This document shows, piece after piece, positions 26,725-35,419 of a stretch of DNA of 64,000 nt. The notes below the pieces were generated by a model. That model saw nothing but the letters and a program-made list of their open reading frames with translations, did not search any database and was not told the DNA's origin. The position numbers and the translations under genes were made by a program. Positions within the stretch are counted from its first letter, which is position 1, and every line of letters begins with the position of its first letter. This DNA comes from CAUZIZ01 sp965218775. Lineage in GTDB: Bacteria; Acidobacteriota; UBA6911; RPQK01; JAJDTT01. The stretch covers positions 2,852,001-2,916,000 of the forward strand of contig CBDCLS010000006.1 of assembly GCA_965218775.1 (NCBI GenBank), read 5' to 3'.

Positions 26725-28243
26725 GGCTTGCTTCCAGCTCGGAATAATGACAGGCGCGAGCCCGGCCCTGGGCCTTGGCCTGATAAAGAGACTGGTCCGC
26801 ACACTGGAGCAGAGTAGAAAGCGTGTTCCCATTCTGGGGAAAGGTGGAGCTCCCGATGCTGACCGAAAAGTGAGGGAGAGCCCTCTCCGCTAGGGCCCGG
26901 ACGTTATCGAGAATCCGCTGACAGGTCTTCTTGGTCTGGATGTAGTTCGTCTCCGGTAGAACGATGGAAAACTCATCGCCGCCCCAGCGGGCCACTAAAT
27001 CCATTCGACGAGTGGTTGTCTCCAGCAGCTTGGCCAGCTCTCGAAGTATTCGATCGCCGTGAGGGTGGCCCTTGGTGTCGTTGAGTTGCTTGAACTTGTC
27101 GACATCGATCATGACGATGCTCAAGTGGTAGTGGCGGCGGCGAGCCCGGGAAAACTCCTCTTCCAGCCTCTCATAGAAATGACGGTAGTTGGCGACTCCG
27201 GTAAGGCCGTCGGTGTGTGCCTGGAGCTCCATTTGCTCAAGCAGCTCGACGTATTGCAGAGCTAGAACCGAGTGATCGACGAGGAACTGAAACTTCTTCA
27301 TCTCACTCTCGATCGGTGGGGCGGGCTTTCTAGAGAAGAGTGCCAACACTCCAGATCTTTGAGATCCATCCTTCCAGGATTTGGCCATGTATTGGGAGTA
27401 CTTATACGCCGAGCAGTCCGCTTTTGTGTTGAAGTCGGGATTCCGTGCAAAGTCGTGGGCTACATACACCTGGGATGTCTGGAAGCTATTGGCGTGAATG
27501 CTCTTACTGATCTCGATTTCAGGCAGCTCGGGTCTGGAATCGCTTTGGATGATGCGGCGAGAAATGAGCCCCTCATCAACTGTCAGCAACTCGCAGGCGT
27601 CGGCCTTCATCGCAGCCTTGATAAGCCGGGGAATCCGGGTGTAGAGAATCTCAAGATCCTGGGAGTTGGCCAGGGCTTTCCCAAACTCCGGTAGATCGAT
27701 GCTGGAAACCGACTCGGCTTGGAGCTTCTCCCGCTCCTCCCGCAGAAGACTCCGAAGAAGAAAGTAGCAGAGGCCCATCAGGAAAAAGAAGGGGAGGTGC
27801 TGCAGCAGCATCTGTGCAGGTTGCGGCTGGCGTGAAGCGTAGAGGGCCCAGCCATAGAGGGTAGACGTAGACAGAAAGGCCAGAATCACCGCTGTCGAGT
27901 CATGGGCGGCGACGGCTACCACCAGGAGAGCAACCGGAAAGAAGGAGGGATCGGGAGCGCTGTCGGGTTTAAGGAAGACCGGGATTCCGATAACGGAGAG
28001 GTTGCACAGGAGTAAACCGAAGTCCACTACTGAGCTGGCAAAGTACTTGATGGGCAGGAAGGAAATCAGGAGCGTCACGCCAGCCAGGGCGATTACGCCT
28101 ACTTCGCCCAGGCCGAATCCCCGAATCGGGTCCTGGAGAAGGGTCAGATAGGCCAACACCGCCAGCAGGGCCCGCTGCAGCCAGAGAACACGCCGACGTT
28201 TCCCTCGTGTCCCTGGCGCAGTAGTCTCGAGAGCGACGCTCAT
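26699..28243 (-). CDS. Membrane diguanylate cyclase (GAF-GGDEF)
   Basis: The 514-residue protein has about five hydrophobic segments in the first 170 residues, a GAF-like sensory region (about 180-330) and a C-terminal GGDEF domain. The active site RWGGDEFSIVLPE is intact, and an RRMD sequence just upstream fits the inhibitory RxxD site. It should therefore make c-di-GMP from GTP with product inhibition, in response to an unknown membrane or cytosolic signal. It is divergent from ribA. Confidence 0.92.
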   Translation of the reverse strand: MSVALETTAPGTRGKRRRVLWLQRALLAVLAYLTLLQDPIRGFGLGEVGVIALAGVTLLISFLPIKYFASSVVDFGLLLCNLSVIGIPVFLKPDSAPDPSFFPVALLVVAVAAHDSTAVILAFLSTSTLYGWALYASRQPQPAQMLLQHLPFFFLMGLCYFLLRSLLREEREKLQAESVSSIDLPEFGKALANSQDLEILYTRIPRLIKAAMKADACELLTVDEGLISRRIIQSDSRPELPEIEISKSIHANSFQTSQVYVAHDFARNPDFNTKADCSAYKYSQYMAKSWKDGSQRSGVLALFSRKPAPPIESEMKKFQFLVDHSVLALQYVELLEQMELQAHTDGLTGVANYRHFYERLEEEFSRARRRHYHLSIVMIDVDKFKQLNDTKGHPHGDRILRELAKLLETTTRRMDLVARWGGDEFSIVLPETNYIQTKKTCQRILDNVRALAERALPHFSVSIGSSTFPQNGNTLSTLLQCADQSLYQAKAQGRARACHYSELEASLTRGRTSG

Positions 28244-28470
28244 GGTTGTCTTTGGACTTCAGCTGCACTTCGGAAAGCGCAAACACACCCACCCCAACTC
28301 GTCCCTCCCAGCGGTTTAAGACTAACCAGGCTAATTTTGGGACTTTCTGATCTTATCGGCAACCCCAAAAGCCAGGGGAGGTAATCATCCATGGTTTTCA
28401 CGGTGAATGGGCTCCCTTTCTATGATCCAGGGCGTCCAGCCTGCTGAAGCTTGCATGATATACTGGCCGC

Positions 28471-29064
28471 ATGGAGAAGGTTCGATCGGGTGTGCCCCAG
28501 GCAAGGCTCCCGACCCGGTACGGTGATTTCGAGATCTACGGCTTCGAGAACGATCGAGATGGTGAGCAGATTGTGGCCGTAGTAAAAGGACCGTTGGAGA
28601 AGCAGAATCCGCCCCTGGTACGCATCCATTCGCAGTGTCTGACAGGGGATATTTTCAGATCGCTTCGCTGTGATTGTGGGGACCAACTGGAGCGGGCCCT
28701 GGAGCGAATCGCGGCATCTCAGAGCGGGGTGCTTGTCTATCAGATGCAGGAGGGCCGAGGCATTGGCCTGATCAACAAATTGCATGCCTACCAGCTACAG
28801 GATCAAGGGGTCGATACCGTCGAGGCCAATGCCAGACTGGGATTCGAGCCCGATCTCCGATCCTATCGCTTTTGTGCGGAGATTCTGAAATCGCTCGGAA
28901 TCACCCAAATTCGGCTGATGTCGAACAATCCGGAAAAGGTTCGTGGGCTGGAAGAGGAGGGGTTGGAGGTGGTGACTCGAATCCCACTGGTGGTCGAGCC
29001 CTCACCAGTCTCAGAAAAGTATCTGAGAACCAAGAAAGAGAAACTGGGGCACCTTCTGGACTAG
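28471..29064 (+). CDS. ribA: GTP cyclohydrolase II
   Basis: The 197-residue enzyme opens GTP to the pyrimidine precursor of riboflavin. The zinc site is plain: SQCLTGDIFRSLRCDCG gives the three cysteines. QEGRGIGLINKL and the C-terminal LMSNNPEKVRGLE are also family hallmarks. It is stand-alone, lacking the RibB (DHBP synthase) half found in many bacteria. No FMN riboswitch sequence was recognised in the 227-bp leader. Confidence 0.95.
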   Translation: MEKVRSGVPQARLPTRYGDFEIYGFENDRDGEQIVAVVKGPLEKQNPPLVRIHSQCLTGDIFRSLRCDCGDQLERALERIAASQSGVLVYQMQEGRGIGLINKLHAYQLQDQGVDTVEANARLGFEPDLRSYRFCAEILKSLGITQIRLMSNNPEKVRGLEEEGLEVVTRIPLVVEPSPVSEKYLRTKKEKLGHLLD

Positions 29065-29113
29065 AACGCTCTCGACTCGTCCCTTTGCTTCAGCAGCCGG
29101 GACGTCCCTCCCA

Positions 29114-29599
29114 TCAGGCACAGCCTGTGCCCGAATCACAGACCTCGCGGCTGGCTACGTTGCGAGCCTTCGAGACGTTTTCAACGGCCTCTTTGAAGCG
29201 GCCGCCCGGAACGTAACCCTCAATCCGGTCCAGCTCGGCACCGTTCTGGTCCATGATGATGGTGCAGGGGTACGCCGTAATACTGAACTTTCTCTGCAGG
29301 CGCACGCCATCTTCCTGAGTCTCGGCGTTCAACCTGAGCCAGACATAGTTGTCCGACATCGCGTCGATCAGCTCGGAGTCGCGGAAGGTCTCGGAGTCCA
29401 TCTTCTTGCAGTAGGAACACCAGTCTGTGTAAAGGTAAGCGAGAACCAACTGGTCCCTCGACTGTGCTTCGCCTAAGGCGTCCTCGTAGTCGAGTTCCCA
29501 GCCCAGCCGGACGGGGACGGATTGGTAGAGGTTGTAGCATACGAAGGCCATCATGCTGATCCCGAGCAGGGTGAGCAAGATACTTGCGTTTTTCCGCAT
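29114..29599 (-). CDS. Membrane-tethered thioredoxin-like protein
   Basis: The 161-residue product has an N-terminal membrane segment (about 7-25) and a periplasmic thioredoxin fold with the redox motif DWCSYCKKM (Cys61, Cys64) and the cis-proline loop TAYPCTI. This WCxYC form belongs to the thioredoxin_7/DsbD-gamma-like group and would reduce or exchange disulfides outside the membrane. An extra cysteine pair lies at the C-terminus (VCDSGTGC). The start overlaps the stop of the upstream lipoprotein gene (TAATG), so the two are translationally coupled. Confidence 0.85.
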   Translation of the reverse strand: MRKNASILLTLLGISMMAFVCYNLYQSVPVRLGWELDYEDALGEAQSRDQLVLAYLYTDWCSYCKKMDSETFRDSELIDAMSDNYVWLRLNAETQEDGVRLQRKFSITAYPCTIIMDQNGAELDRIEGYVPGGRFKEAVENVSKARNVASREVCDSGTGCA

Positions 29600-30156
29600 T
29601 ACAGGTCTCCTGGCTTCAAATCGTCTGCAGTATCTATTCTGCCGTCAGGCCCTGCAGAACGGAGATCATAGGTAGAGGCTGATACGGCCCTATAGGAAAA
29701 CGGGTTCGACCAGGCGTCCAAGCGCGTCACCTGTCCCAGGTAATCAGGGGCGAGAGCATCGATCAGTTCTTCGAAGTTCTTCGCCGTGGGGAGCTTTGCG
29801 TGCTGGCTCCGGTATTGGCTGATTCCCGAGGAAAGCGTATTCAGATCGGAACGCGTGCGGGCCGTTCTCCTTTCGTTGAGCACTGCGATGATGAACTCGG
29901 CCTTTTCCCAGCGACGATCTCCGATCCGTACCTCATCGATCACCCATTGGTCGTCTTCCTTGATCATCTTGACCGCCGTCGTGACTGTCACGGTGGCAAC
30001 GGCGTTGCTTCCCAGGTATTTGATCTTATCTACCTTGACCTGCTTCTTCGAGAACTCTGCAGTGTCGAATCTGCGGACCCCTTCCTGCACCTGCTTCTCG
30101 AGACTTTTACTACAAGAAGCACCGATCAGAAGAAGGACGATCAAAGCGTGGCGCAC
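29599..30156 (-). CDS. Lipoprotein with a GspG-like C-terminal domain
   Basis: The 185-residue product has a short lipobox signal (LLLIGASC, Cys15). Its middle part looks like a small secreted fold. The last 80 residues (ISQYRSQHAKLPT...LDAWSNPFSYR...YDLRSAGPDGRIDTADDL) closely resemble the C-terminal domain of type II secretion major pseudopilins, without their N-terminal helix. It is probably not a pilin. It forms a two-gene unit with the thioredoxin-like gene. Confidence 0.7.
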   Translation of the reverse strand: MRHALIVLLLIGASCSKSLEKQVQEGVRRFDTAEFSKKQVKVDKIKYLGSNAVATVTVTTAVKMIKEDDQWVIDEVRIGDRRWEKAEFIIAVLNERRTARTRSDLNTLSSGISQYRSQHAKLPTAKNFEELIDALAPDYLGQVTRLDAWSNPFSYRAVSASTYDLRSAGPDGRIDTADDLKPGDL

Positions 30157-30235
30157 CAGGACATTTTAACATAGTTGAGGCTGGGTCCCGTGCCAGGTTG
30201 CTGATGAGGAAGAGCATGTATTGATGCAAGAGCAA

Positions 30236-30376
30236 AACAGAGCCGCGAACGACTTGACTCATCAGCAAGATGAGGACAATTTCCGAGGAGAGAGCTGGGC
30301 AACAGCACAATTTTCCCGGTCCCCGATGGTTGGGTTTACCGTTGACCTACCTGCAACGTTTGTTCCCAAATGATCC
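30236..30376 (+). repeat. R4 repeat, copy b
   Basis: Contains AACAGAGCCGCGAACGACTTGACTC, split here as AACAGAGCCGCG then AACGACTTGACTC, followed by ATCAGCAAGATGAG, CCGAGGAGAGAG, CAACAGCACAA and ending CAAATGATCC. It lies in the 393-bp divergent gap before recG. The remaining 30377-30549 shows nothing recognisable. Confidence 0.75.
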
Positions 30377-30549
30377 AGGTCGGCTGATGGCTGTACCGAC
30401 CTGGGCGGTAGGTTCCGCCGAAATCCGGCTCCTCGGGAGTCTCTCGGACTGATAAGATCATAGCGCGGGCCACCTGGAATGACTTCCTAATCGTAGGGAT
30501 TTAGCGCCCGGCTTGTGCGGCAAAGAAAGGTCTGTCGTCTTCCGAAGCA

Positions 30550-32673
30550 ATGCTAGTTCACCTGGACACCTCGGTGCAATTCGTGAAAGGAGTCGGTCCT
30601 GCCCGAGCCGAGATGTTTGCGCAGGCGGGGATCCGCACCGTCGAAGACCTTTTGAGCTATAAACCCTTTCGCTACGAGGACCGCTCCAACTACAAGAAAG
30701 TCAGCGAACTGGCGGCTGGAGAAGAGGCCCTGGTCGAGGGGGAGATTCTGGTTACGGGCGACTACACTACGCCCATGAAGGGGGTGCAGATCTTCGAAAT
30801 CATGATCCAGGATTCCTCCGGCTCGCTCTCGGTAAAGTTTTTCAACCAGTCCTATCTACGTCGTGTTCTACGCAAGGGCCAACGGCTGATCTTGTTTGGA
30901 GTCCCTCGCCGCGACGACTATGCCATGGACCTGGTGCTGATCAATCCGGAGTGGGAGCTCGTTGACTCGGCGTCCGATGCGAAGATCCACGGTGGGAGGA
31001 TTGTCCCCATCTATCGCCGGGTTGGAAAGCTCACGACTAGAATGCTTCGCGGCATTCTTTTCAAACTCCTCGCCGACCTGGGGTCGGAAGTCACGGATCC
31101 TCTTCCACTAAGCCTGCGACAAAAGCACGGTCTTCTGGATCGGCTTTCGGCCCTTCGGGAGATTCACTTCCCAACGGCTCCGACGGACGAGTCGCACGAG
31201 TCGTTCTGGCGTCGTCTTGAATCGAGCCAAACCGAGGCTCACCGCCGCTTGATATTCGAAGAGTTTTTTCTTTTCCAGACGGGCCTTCAGCTGATCAAGA
31301 GACAGCGGGAAGTCTCGCCCAAGACCCGCGTCATGCAGACGAGCGACTCACTCCGACAGGCTTTGAAGTCGGTGCTCCCCTTCCGTCCTAGCCGTGCTCA
31401 GAAAAGGGTTCTCAAGGAGATCGTCGACGACCTTTGCAGCACCAAGGTGATGAGTCGCCTGCTTCACGGTGATGTAGGTTCCGGCAAGACGATTGTGGCC
31501 TTGCAAGCCATGGTTGTGGGGATTGAAAATGGTCATCAATCTGCTCTGATGGCGCCCACCGAGATCCTGGCAGAACAGCACTTTCGGACTTTTCAGAGTT
31601 ATCTCGAGAATACCTCCTACGAGGTGGTTCTTCTGACGAGCCGGGTCAAGGGCAAGAAACGTAAGGCAATCCTGGCTCGAATTGAATTGGGCGATGTCGA
31701 TCTGGTCATAGGAACCCACGCCTTGATCGAGCAGCAGGTCGAGTTCAAAGATCTCGCCTTGGTGGTCGTCGACGAGCAGCACCGCTTTGGAGTCCTACAG
31801 AGGTCCCAGCTGATGGCCAAGGGAGGACGTCCGGACACACTCGTCATGACGGCGACTCCGATTCCCCGGAGTCTGGCGCTCACCGTCTATGGGGACCTGG
31901 ATCTGTCGGTGCTGGATGAGATGCCTCCCGGCCGTCAGCCTGTCAGGACCGTCGTCAAGTCAGAGCGAAGCCGCCAGGAGGTCTACGATGTGATCCGGAG
32001 CGAGTTGAAGAGACATCGGCAGGCCTTCATCGTCTATCCGCTGATCGACGAGTCGCAGAAGCTGGCCCTGCGAGCTGCCAAGGCCATGGCCGAGCATCTG
32101 CAGCAGGAGGTGTTTCAGGAATTCAGGGTCGGACTGATTCATGGGCGGCTCAAGGCCGACGAGAAGGAAGAGTTGATGAGGGGATTGCGGGAAGGCCGCA
32201 TCCAGGTCCTGGTTTCGACTACTGTCGTTGAAGTAGGCATTGATTTGCCCAATGCCTCCGTCATGGCCATCGAACACGCCGAGCGGTTTGGGCTCTCTCA
32301 ATTGCACCAGCTAAGGGGGAGAATTGGCCGGGGTAAGCATCCCGGGATCTGCATTCTGATGACCGATGGGGTCAGGTCAGAGGCTGCCTACCAGAGGCTC
32401 GAGATCATGCGCAGAACCAGTGACGGATTCAAGATTGCGGAAAAGGATCTGGAGATCCGGGGCCCGGGTGAGTTTGTGGGTACGCGGCAGTCGGGCCTGC
32501 CCGAATTCCGTTTTGGGAACATTGTCCGCGACCGAGGGGCGTTGGAGTTGGCCGCCGTCGAAGCCAAGCAGGCTCTGCGTGAGATGTTGCGCGAGACGGA
32601 TCGACCCGCGGTCCTAATGAACCAGCTTATCGACCAGTGGAAGGAGCGTTATGGTCTCTATGTCGTGGGCTAG
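30550..32673 (+). CDS. recG: ATP-dependent DNA helicase RecG
   Basis: The 707-residue helicase remodels stalled replication forks and Holliday junctions. The N-terminal wedge/OB domain starts near VKGVGPARAEMFAQAGI. The motor has Walker A GDVGSGKTIVAL, DEQHRFG (DEQH box), TATPIPRSLALT, and the late QLRGRIGRGKHPG and GEFVGTRQSGLPEFRFG stretches. Length is normal. The stop codon TAG is part of the terminal CTAG of R1 copy D, which separates recG from rsmD. Confidence 0.97.
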   Translation: MLVHLDTSVQFVKGVGPARAEMFAQAGIRTVEDLLSYKPFRYEDRSNYKKVSELAAGEEALVEGEILVTGDYTTPMKGVQIFEIMIQDSSGSLSVKFFNQSYLRRVLRKGQRLILFGVPRRDDYAMDLVLINPEWELVDSASDAKIHGGRIVPIYRRVGKLTTRMLRGILFKLLADLGSEVTDPLPLSLRQKHGLLDRLSALREIHFPTAPTDESHESFWRRLESSQTEAHRRLIFEEFFLFQTGLQLIKRQREVSPKTRVMQTSDSLRQALKSVLPFRPSRAQKRVLKEIVDDLCSTKVMSRLLHGDVGSGKTIVALQAMVVGIENGHQSALMAPTEILAEQHFRTFQSYLENTSYEVVLLTSRVKGKKRKAILARIELGDVDLVIGTHALIEQQVEFKDLALVVVDEQHRFGVLQRSQLMAKGGRPDTLVMTATPIPRSLALTVYGDLDLSVLDEMPPGRQPVRTVVKSERSRQEVYDVIRSELKRHRQAFIVYPLIDESQKLALRAAKAMAEHLQQEVFQEFRVGLIHGRLKADEKEELMRGLREGRIQVLVSTTVVEVGIDLPNASVMAIEHAERFGLSQLHQLRGRIGRGKHPGICILMTDGVRSEAAYQRLEIMRRTSDGFKIAEKDLEIRGPGEFVGTRQSGLPEFRFGNIVRDRGALELAAVEAKQALREMLRETDRPAVLMNQLIDQWKERYGLYVVG

Positions 32674-32946
32674 TGTAGTGTCCCGTAAGTACGTTGATAT
32701 TTGCAGATGGGGCTTGTGAGGCGAGATCAAGACAGGAGGAGGAAGACGATGCTTGGCCATCTTCGACGACGACCAACGCAGAGATCGTCCACAACCCCCA
32801 TCTGCCCTCCGGGTGGCGACGGGACGGGCCGATTTCTTTGTCGCTCCTCCTCCATGATGCAGAGCATCGAGTTCGTCGTCGCTTCGCGAACTCGACACCG
32901 TCGCGCTCGCCAAAAATATCAACGTATTTACGGGACACTACACTAG
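32670..32946 (+). repeat. R1 repeat, copy D (complete)
   Basis: A 277-bp element with 33-bp arms. The left arm starts CTAGTGTAGTGTCCCG and includes the recG stop; the right arm ends CGGGACACTACACTAG. One difference between the arms would be a G-U pair. The inner stem is GCAGATGGGG...TTGTG (32703-32718) with CACAAC...CATCTGC (32790-32805). The second stem is GCGACGG (32816-32822) with CCGTCGC (32898-32904), capped by GAGTTCG...CGAACTC. It lies between recG and rsmD on the same strand. Confidence 0.92.
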
Positions 32947-32961
32947 GAGCCTGGGAAGCCA

Positions 32962-33519
32962 ATGAGGATCATTGGAGGAAAGCATCGAGGGCGACGCTTG
33001 GCCACCGTCCGTGGTGGGATTCGTCCTACCACGGACCGTACACGAGAGTGCCTCTTCAACGTTCTCGGCAGGACCGTGGTCGGGTCGGTCTGGCTGGACG
33101 CCTTCTCCGGAACCGGGGCCGTGGGAATCGAAGCGCTTAGCCGAGGCGGCGCGTTCATTAACTTCAACGATCGTGACTTCACCGCTGTCCGACTCTTGAA
33201 GAAGAACCTGCAACTTTGCGGTGTTGATGAAGGCTGGGAGGTTCATCAGAAAGACGTTTTTACGCTTCTCAGAAGCCTGGAATCATCTCCCCTGGACTTC
33301 GTCTTCCTGGATCCGCCCTATCGCTTCAAGCGGCACCAGAAATTGCTCGATCGGGTGAGCAGGCTGTCCTGCCTGAAGGCGGAGACTCAGGTAATCCTCG
33401 AGACCTTCAAGAAGACCCCAGTACCCTCCTTGCCCGAAGGTCTCTCGCTTTCGCGGGTTGTGAAGGTGGGAGACAATCAGCTCCTATTTCTGCAAGTGGT
33501 ACTCCCTTTGCAATCGTAG
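32962..33519 (+). CDS. rsmD: 16S rRNA (guanine966-N2)-methyltransferase
   Basis: The 185-residue methyltransferase starts MRIIGGKHRGRRL and has RPTTDRTRECLFN, the SAM site LDAFSGTGAVGIEALSRG and the catalytic FLDPPY motif. These define RsmD. It acts on free 30S subunits. The gene order recG-rsmD-coaD is common; here a sigma factor, a small unknown gene and two repeat elements have come between them. Confidence 0.95.
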   Translation: MRIIGGKHRGRRLATVRGGIRPTTDRTRECLFNVLGRTVVGSVWLDAFSGTGAVGIEALSRGGAFINFNDRDFTAVRLLKKNLQLCGVDEGWEVHQKDVFTLLRSLESSPLDFVFLDPPYRFKRHQKLLDRVSRLSCLKAETQVILETFKKTPVPSLPEGLSLSRVVKVGDNQLLFLQVVLPLQS

Positions 33520-33544
33520 GAGTGGGACCCACGTCTTGGTCTCG

Positions 33545-34132
33545 TCAGGTGCCGTGACGGCGTGATCCCACCTGCTTTAGCTCGAGATAGGGGCGATACA
33601 GCCCTTTCACCTTTAGCTTTCTCCGTATCCGTTCCAGTCCAGCGATCATCCGGCTTCTCAGAGTGCTGTAAGGCACGCCGATCTCGCTACACATCTCCGT
33701 GAGCTTCCGTGGACGCGGACCCAGGATCAGGAGGATCGCCTCCCGCTGATCCGGGGGAAGATCAGTAAGTGCTCTGGATACCTCTTCCAGGAGCTCGGAT
33801 CTGGACCTCGCAAATTCGTTCTTGAGCAAGGTCGTCAGGGGGCTTGGTTGACTCGATCTCGGCTCCGAGTAGACGAAGATGGTCTCTGTGGAAAAGCAGT
33901 CCAATGCTCGCTTGGAAGCACGGTAGTGGTCGATGGTCGTGTTGGAAACCACCCGCCTGATGTAGCGATAGGCATCTGCCTCGGTTGGAAAGGCCCTCCC
34001 CGAGGCTAGCACGTGGGCGAAGGCCTCTTGCAAGATGTCGTCGACGCGGGAAGGATCGAGCAGCATCCTCACGACTATAGAGCGGAAGACGGGCTGCTTC
34101 TCGTACCAGATGCGTTCCAACATACGCAGCAA
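33545..34132 (-). CDS. ECF-type RNA polymerase sigma factor
   Basis: The 195-residue protein has a sigma-2-like region (VDDILQEAFAHVLAS...DAYRYIRRVVSNTTIDHYR) and a sigma-4-like helix-turn-helix (LTDLPPDQREAILLI...TEMCSEIGVPYSTLRSRMIAGLERIRRKL). Together these are the two domains of an extracytoplasmic-function sigma factor. No anti-sigma gene is next to it. It is convergent with rsmD and divergent from the small gene at 34259. Confidence 0.85.
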   Translation of the reverse strand: MLRMLERIWYEKQPVFRSIVVRMLLDPSRVDDILQEAFAHVLASGRAFPTEADAYRYIRRVVSNTTIDHYRASKRALDCFSTETIFVYSEPRSSQPSPLTTLLKNEFARSRSELLEEVSRALTDLPPDQREAILLILGPRPRKLTEMCSEIGVPYSTLRSRMIAGLERIRRKLKVKGLYRPYLELKQVGSRRHGT

Positions 34133-34258
34133 AGGCGCTTCGCAGAAACGTCATCCGAAACGTTAGACAACCTGGTGGGAAATCGAAATGAAACTTCAGC
34201 GATTATAGGGATCGGATCGCAAAGCTGTCAAACTTCTGGATCGTGAGAAGGGACCCGC

Positions 34259-34543
34259 ATGCAGATCCGTTTTCGCCAGGAGCACAACCGAGTCTCGATC
34301 CTCCTGTCCCTGATACGATCTCGCCTGACATCGTCCGAGTATCGGAGTCTCCTCCTGGTCCAGAACTGGGCCGACCAATGGTTCCACTCGGGCGGACTCT
34401 CCATTGAAGAACGCTCCCTTTGGGTAGGTGAGCTGGAGGCGCAGCTGGATGATCTCTATCGAGGCCTGGAAGAAGGGAGACTCTCACGTCGAGACCTGGA
34501 ACGCCTGTTTCACTTGTATCGGGAATTGTTTCTCTGTGGATAG
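34259..34543 (+). CDS. Small helical protein, unknown
   Basis: The 94-residue product is Arg-, Leu- and Glu-rich and predicted helical (SIEERSLWVGELEAQLDDLYRGLEEGRLSRRDLERLFHLY). It has no signal peptide, one cysteine near the end, and no motif I recognise. It is divergent from the sigma factor gene by 126 bp, so it could be a partner or target of it, but nothing in the sequence proves that. Confidence 0.55.
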   Translation: MQIRFRQEHNRVSILLSLIRSRLTSSEYRSLLLVQNWADQWFHSGGLSIEERSLWVGELEAQLDDLYRGLEEGRLSRRDLERLFHLYRELFLCG

Positions 34544-34557
34544 GCTGTAAGTTTCCG

Positions 34558-34816
34558 TACGTGTCTAGCGTCCTCCCTTGCCTTTGCCCGTGCCCATGCC
34601 CTTGTCCGACTTCATCTTTCCGTCGCATTCAGGACCTTGACCAGCCCGGTCGTCAGCATTGAGACGATTTCAGACCGCCCCTTCTCCGCCGCTGTTCCGG
34701 TCTTGTATCAGTTGCTACCGACGTTTCAGAGCAGCCCAAAGCGAGACGGTTATAGGAACACGAACGGGCAAGGGCATGGGCACGGGCAAAGGCAAGGGAG
34801 GACGCGAATAAACACG
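34558..34816. repeat. R5 low-complexity palindrome, copy b
   Basis: The arms of about 45 bp read GCGTCCTCCCTTGCC... (34568 on) and its complement ending near 34806. Both are made of CCTTTGCCCGTGCCCATG-like units and match almost perfectly. The central loop is about 150 bp and starts GACTTCATCTTTCCG, like the loop of R5a. Confidence 0.85.
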
Positions 34817-34886
34817 TCTTGCAATCTCCAACCTCGCCCCGTTGTCTTTTTACGCCGGCGTACCGTACCATAGCTGCGGCAATCGT

Positions 34887-35408
34887 ATGGCGAAAGAGAT
34901 GACCGCAATCTACCCAGGTTCCTTCGATCCGGTGACGAACGGGCACCTGGACATCATGCAGCGGAGCGGTAGCATTTTCGACAGGGTCATCGTGGCGGTC
35001 CTGCTGAATCTTGACAAAGAACCCTTGTTCACCTTAGATGAACGGGTCCGGATGCTGGAAGAAGCCACTCGCAGCTGGGACAATATCGAGGTCGATACCT
35101 TTGACGGGTTGCTGGTAAACTACGCGGTTAAGAATGACGCGCGCGTCATTTTGCGAGGCATTCGAGCAGTCACTGATTACGAGTTCGAGTTCCAGATGGC
35201 ACTGATGAACCGCACCATGCAACCTGATATCGAGACCATCTTCATGATGCCCGCAGGAGCTTATTCCTATCTGAGCTCGAGCCTGGTCAAGGAGGTGTTC
35301 TCTCTGGGTGGGTCGGTGAATGGGCTGGTTCCAGCCGTTGTCGAAACCTACCTGGAAGGAGCTCGAGACCGGGTCAAGCCGGCTCAGAGCGAGAGTCCCT
35401 CTGGATAA
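34887..35408 (+). CDS. coaD: Phosphopantetheine adenylyltransferase
   Basis: The enzyme transfers AMP from ATP to 4'-phosphopantetheine, the fourth step of CoA synthesis. The product (173 residues) has the nucleotidyltransferase motif YPGSFDPVTNGHLD, the RGIRAVTDYEFEFQMA region and the SSSLVKE ATP-binding loop. Two starts are possible four codons apart (34887 and 34899); the longer is given. The upstream 15 codons lie beyond the end of R5b and are probably not translated. Confidence 0.96.
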   Translation: MAKEMTAIYPGSFDPVTNGHLDIMQRSGSIFDRVIVAVLLNLDKEPLFTLDERVRMLEEATRSWDNIEVDTFDGLLVNYAVKNDARVILRGIRAVTDYEFEFQMALMNRTMQPDIETIFMMPAGAYSYLSSSLVKEVFSLGGSVNGLVPAVVETYLEGARDRVKPAQSESPSG

Positions 35409-35419
35409 CGACTAGAACA

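Noticed and set aside
28244..28470. FMN riboswitch ahead of ribA
   Set aside because: No AGGGNNAAAUUCCC-like or other conserved RFN sequence seen.
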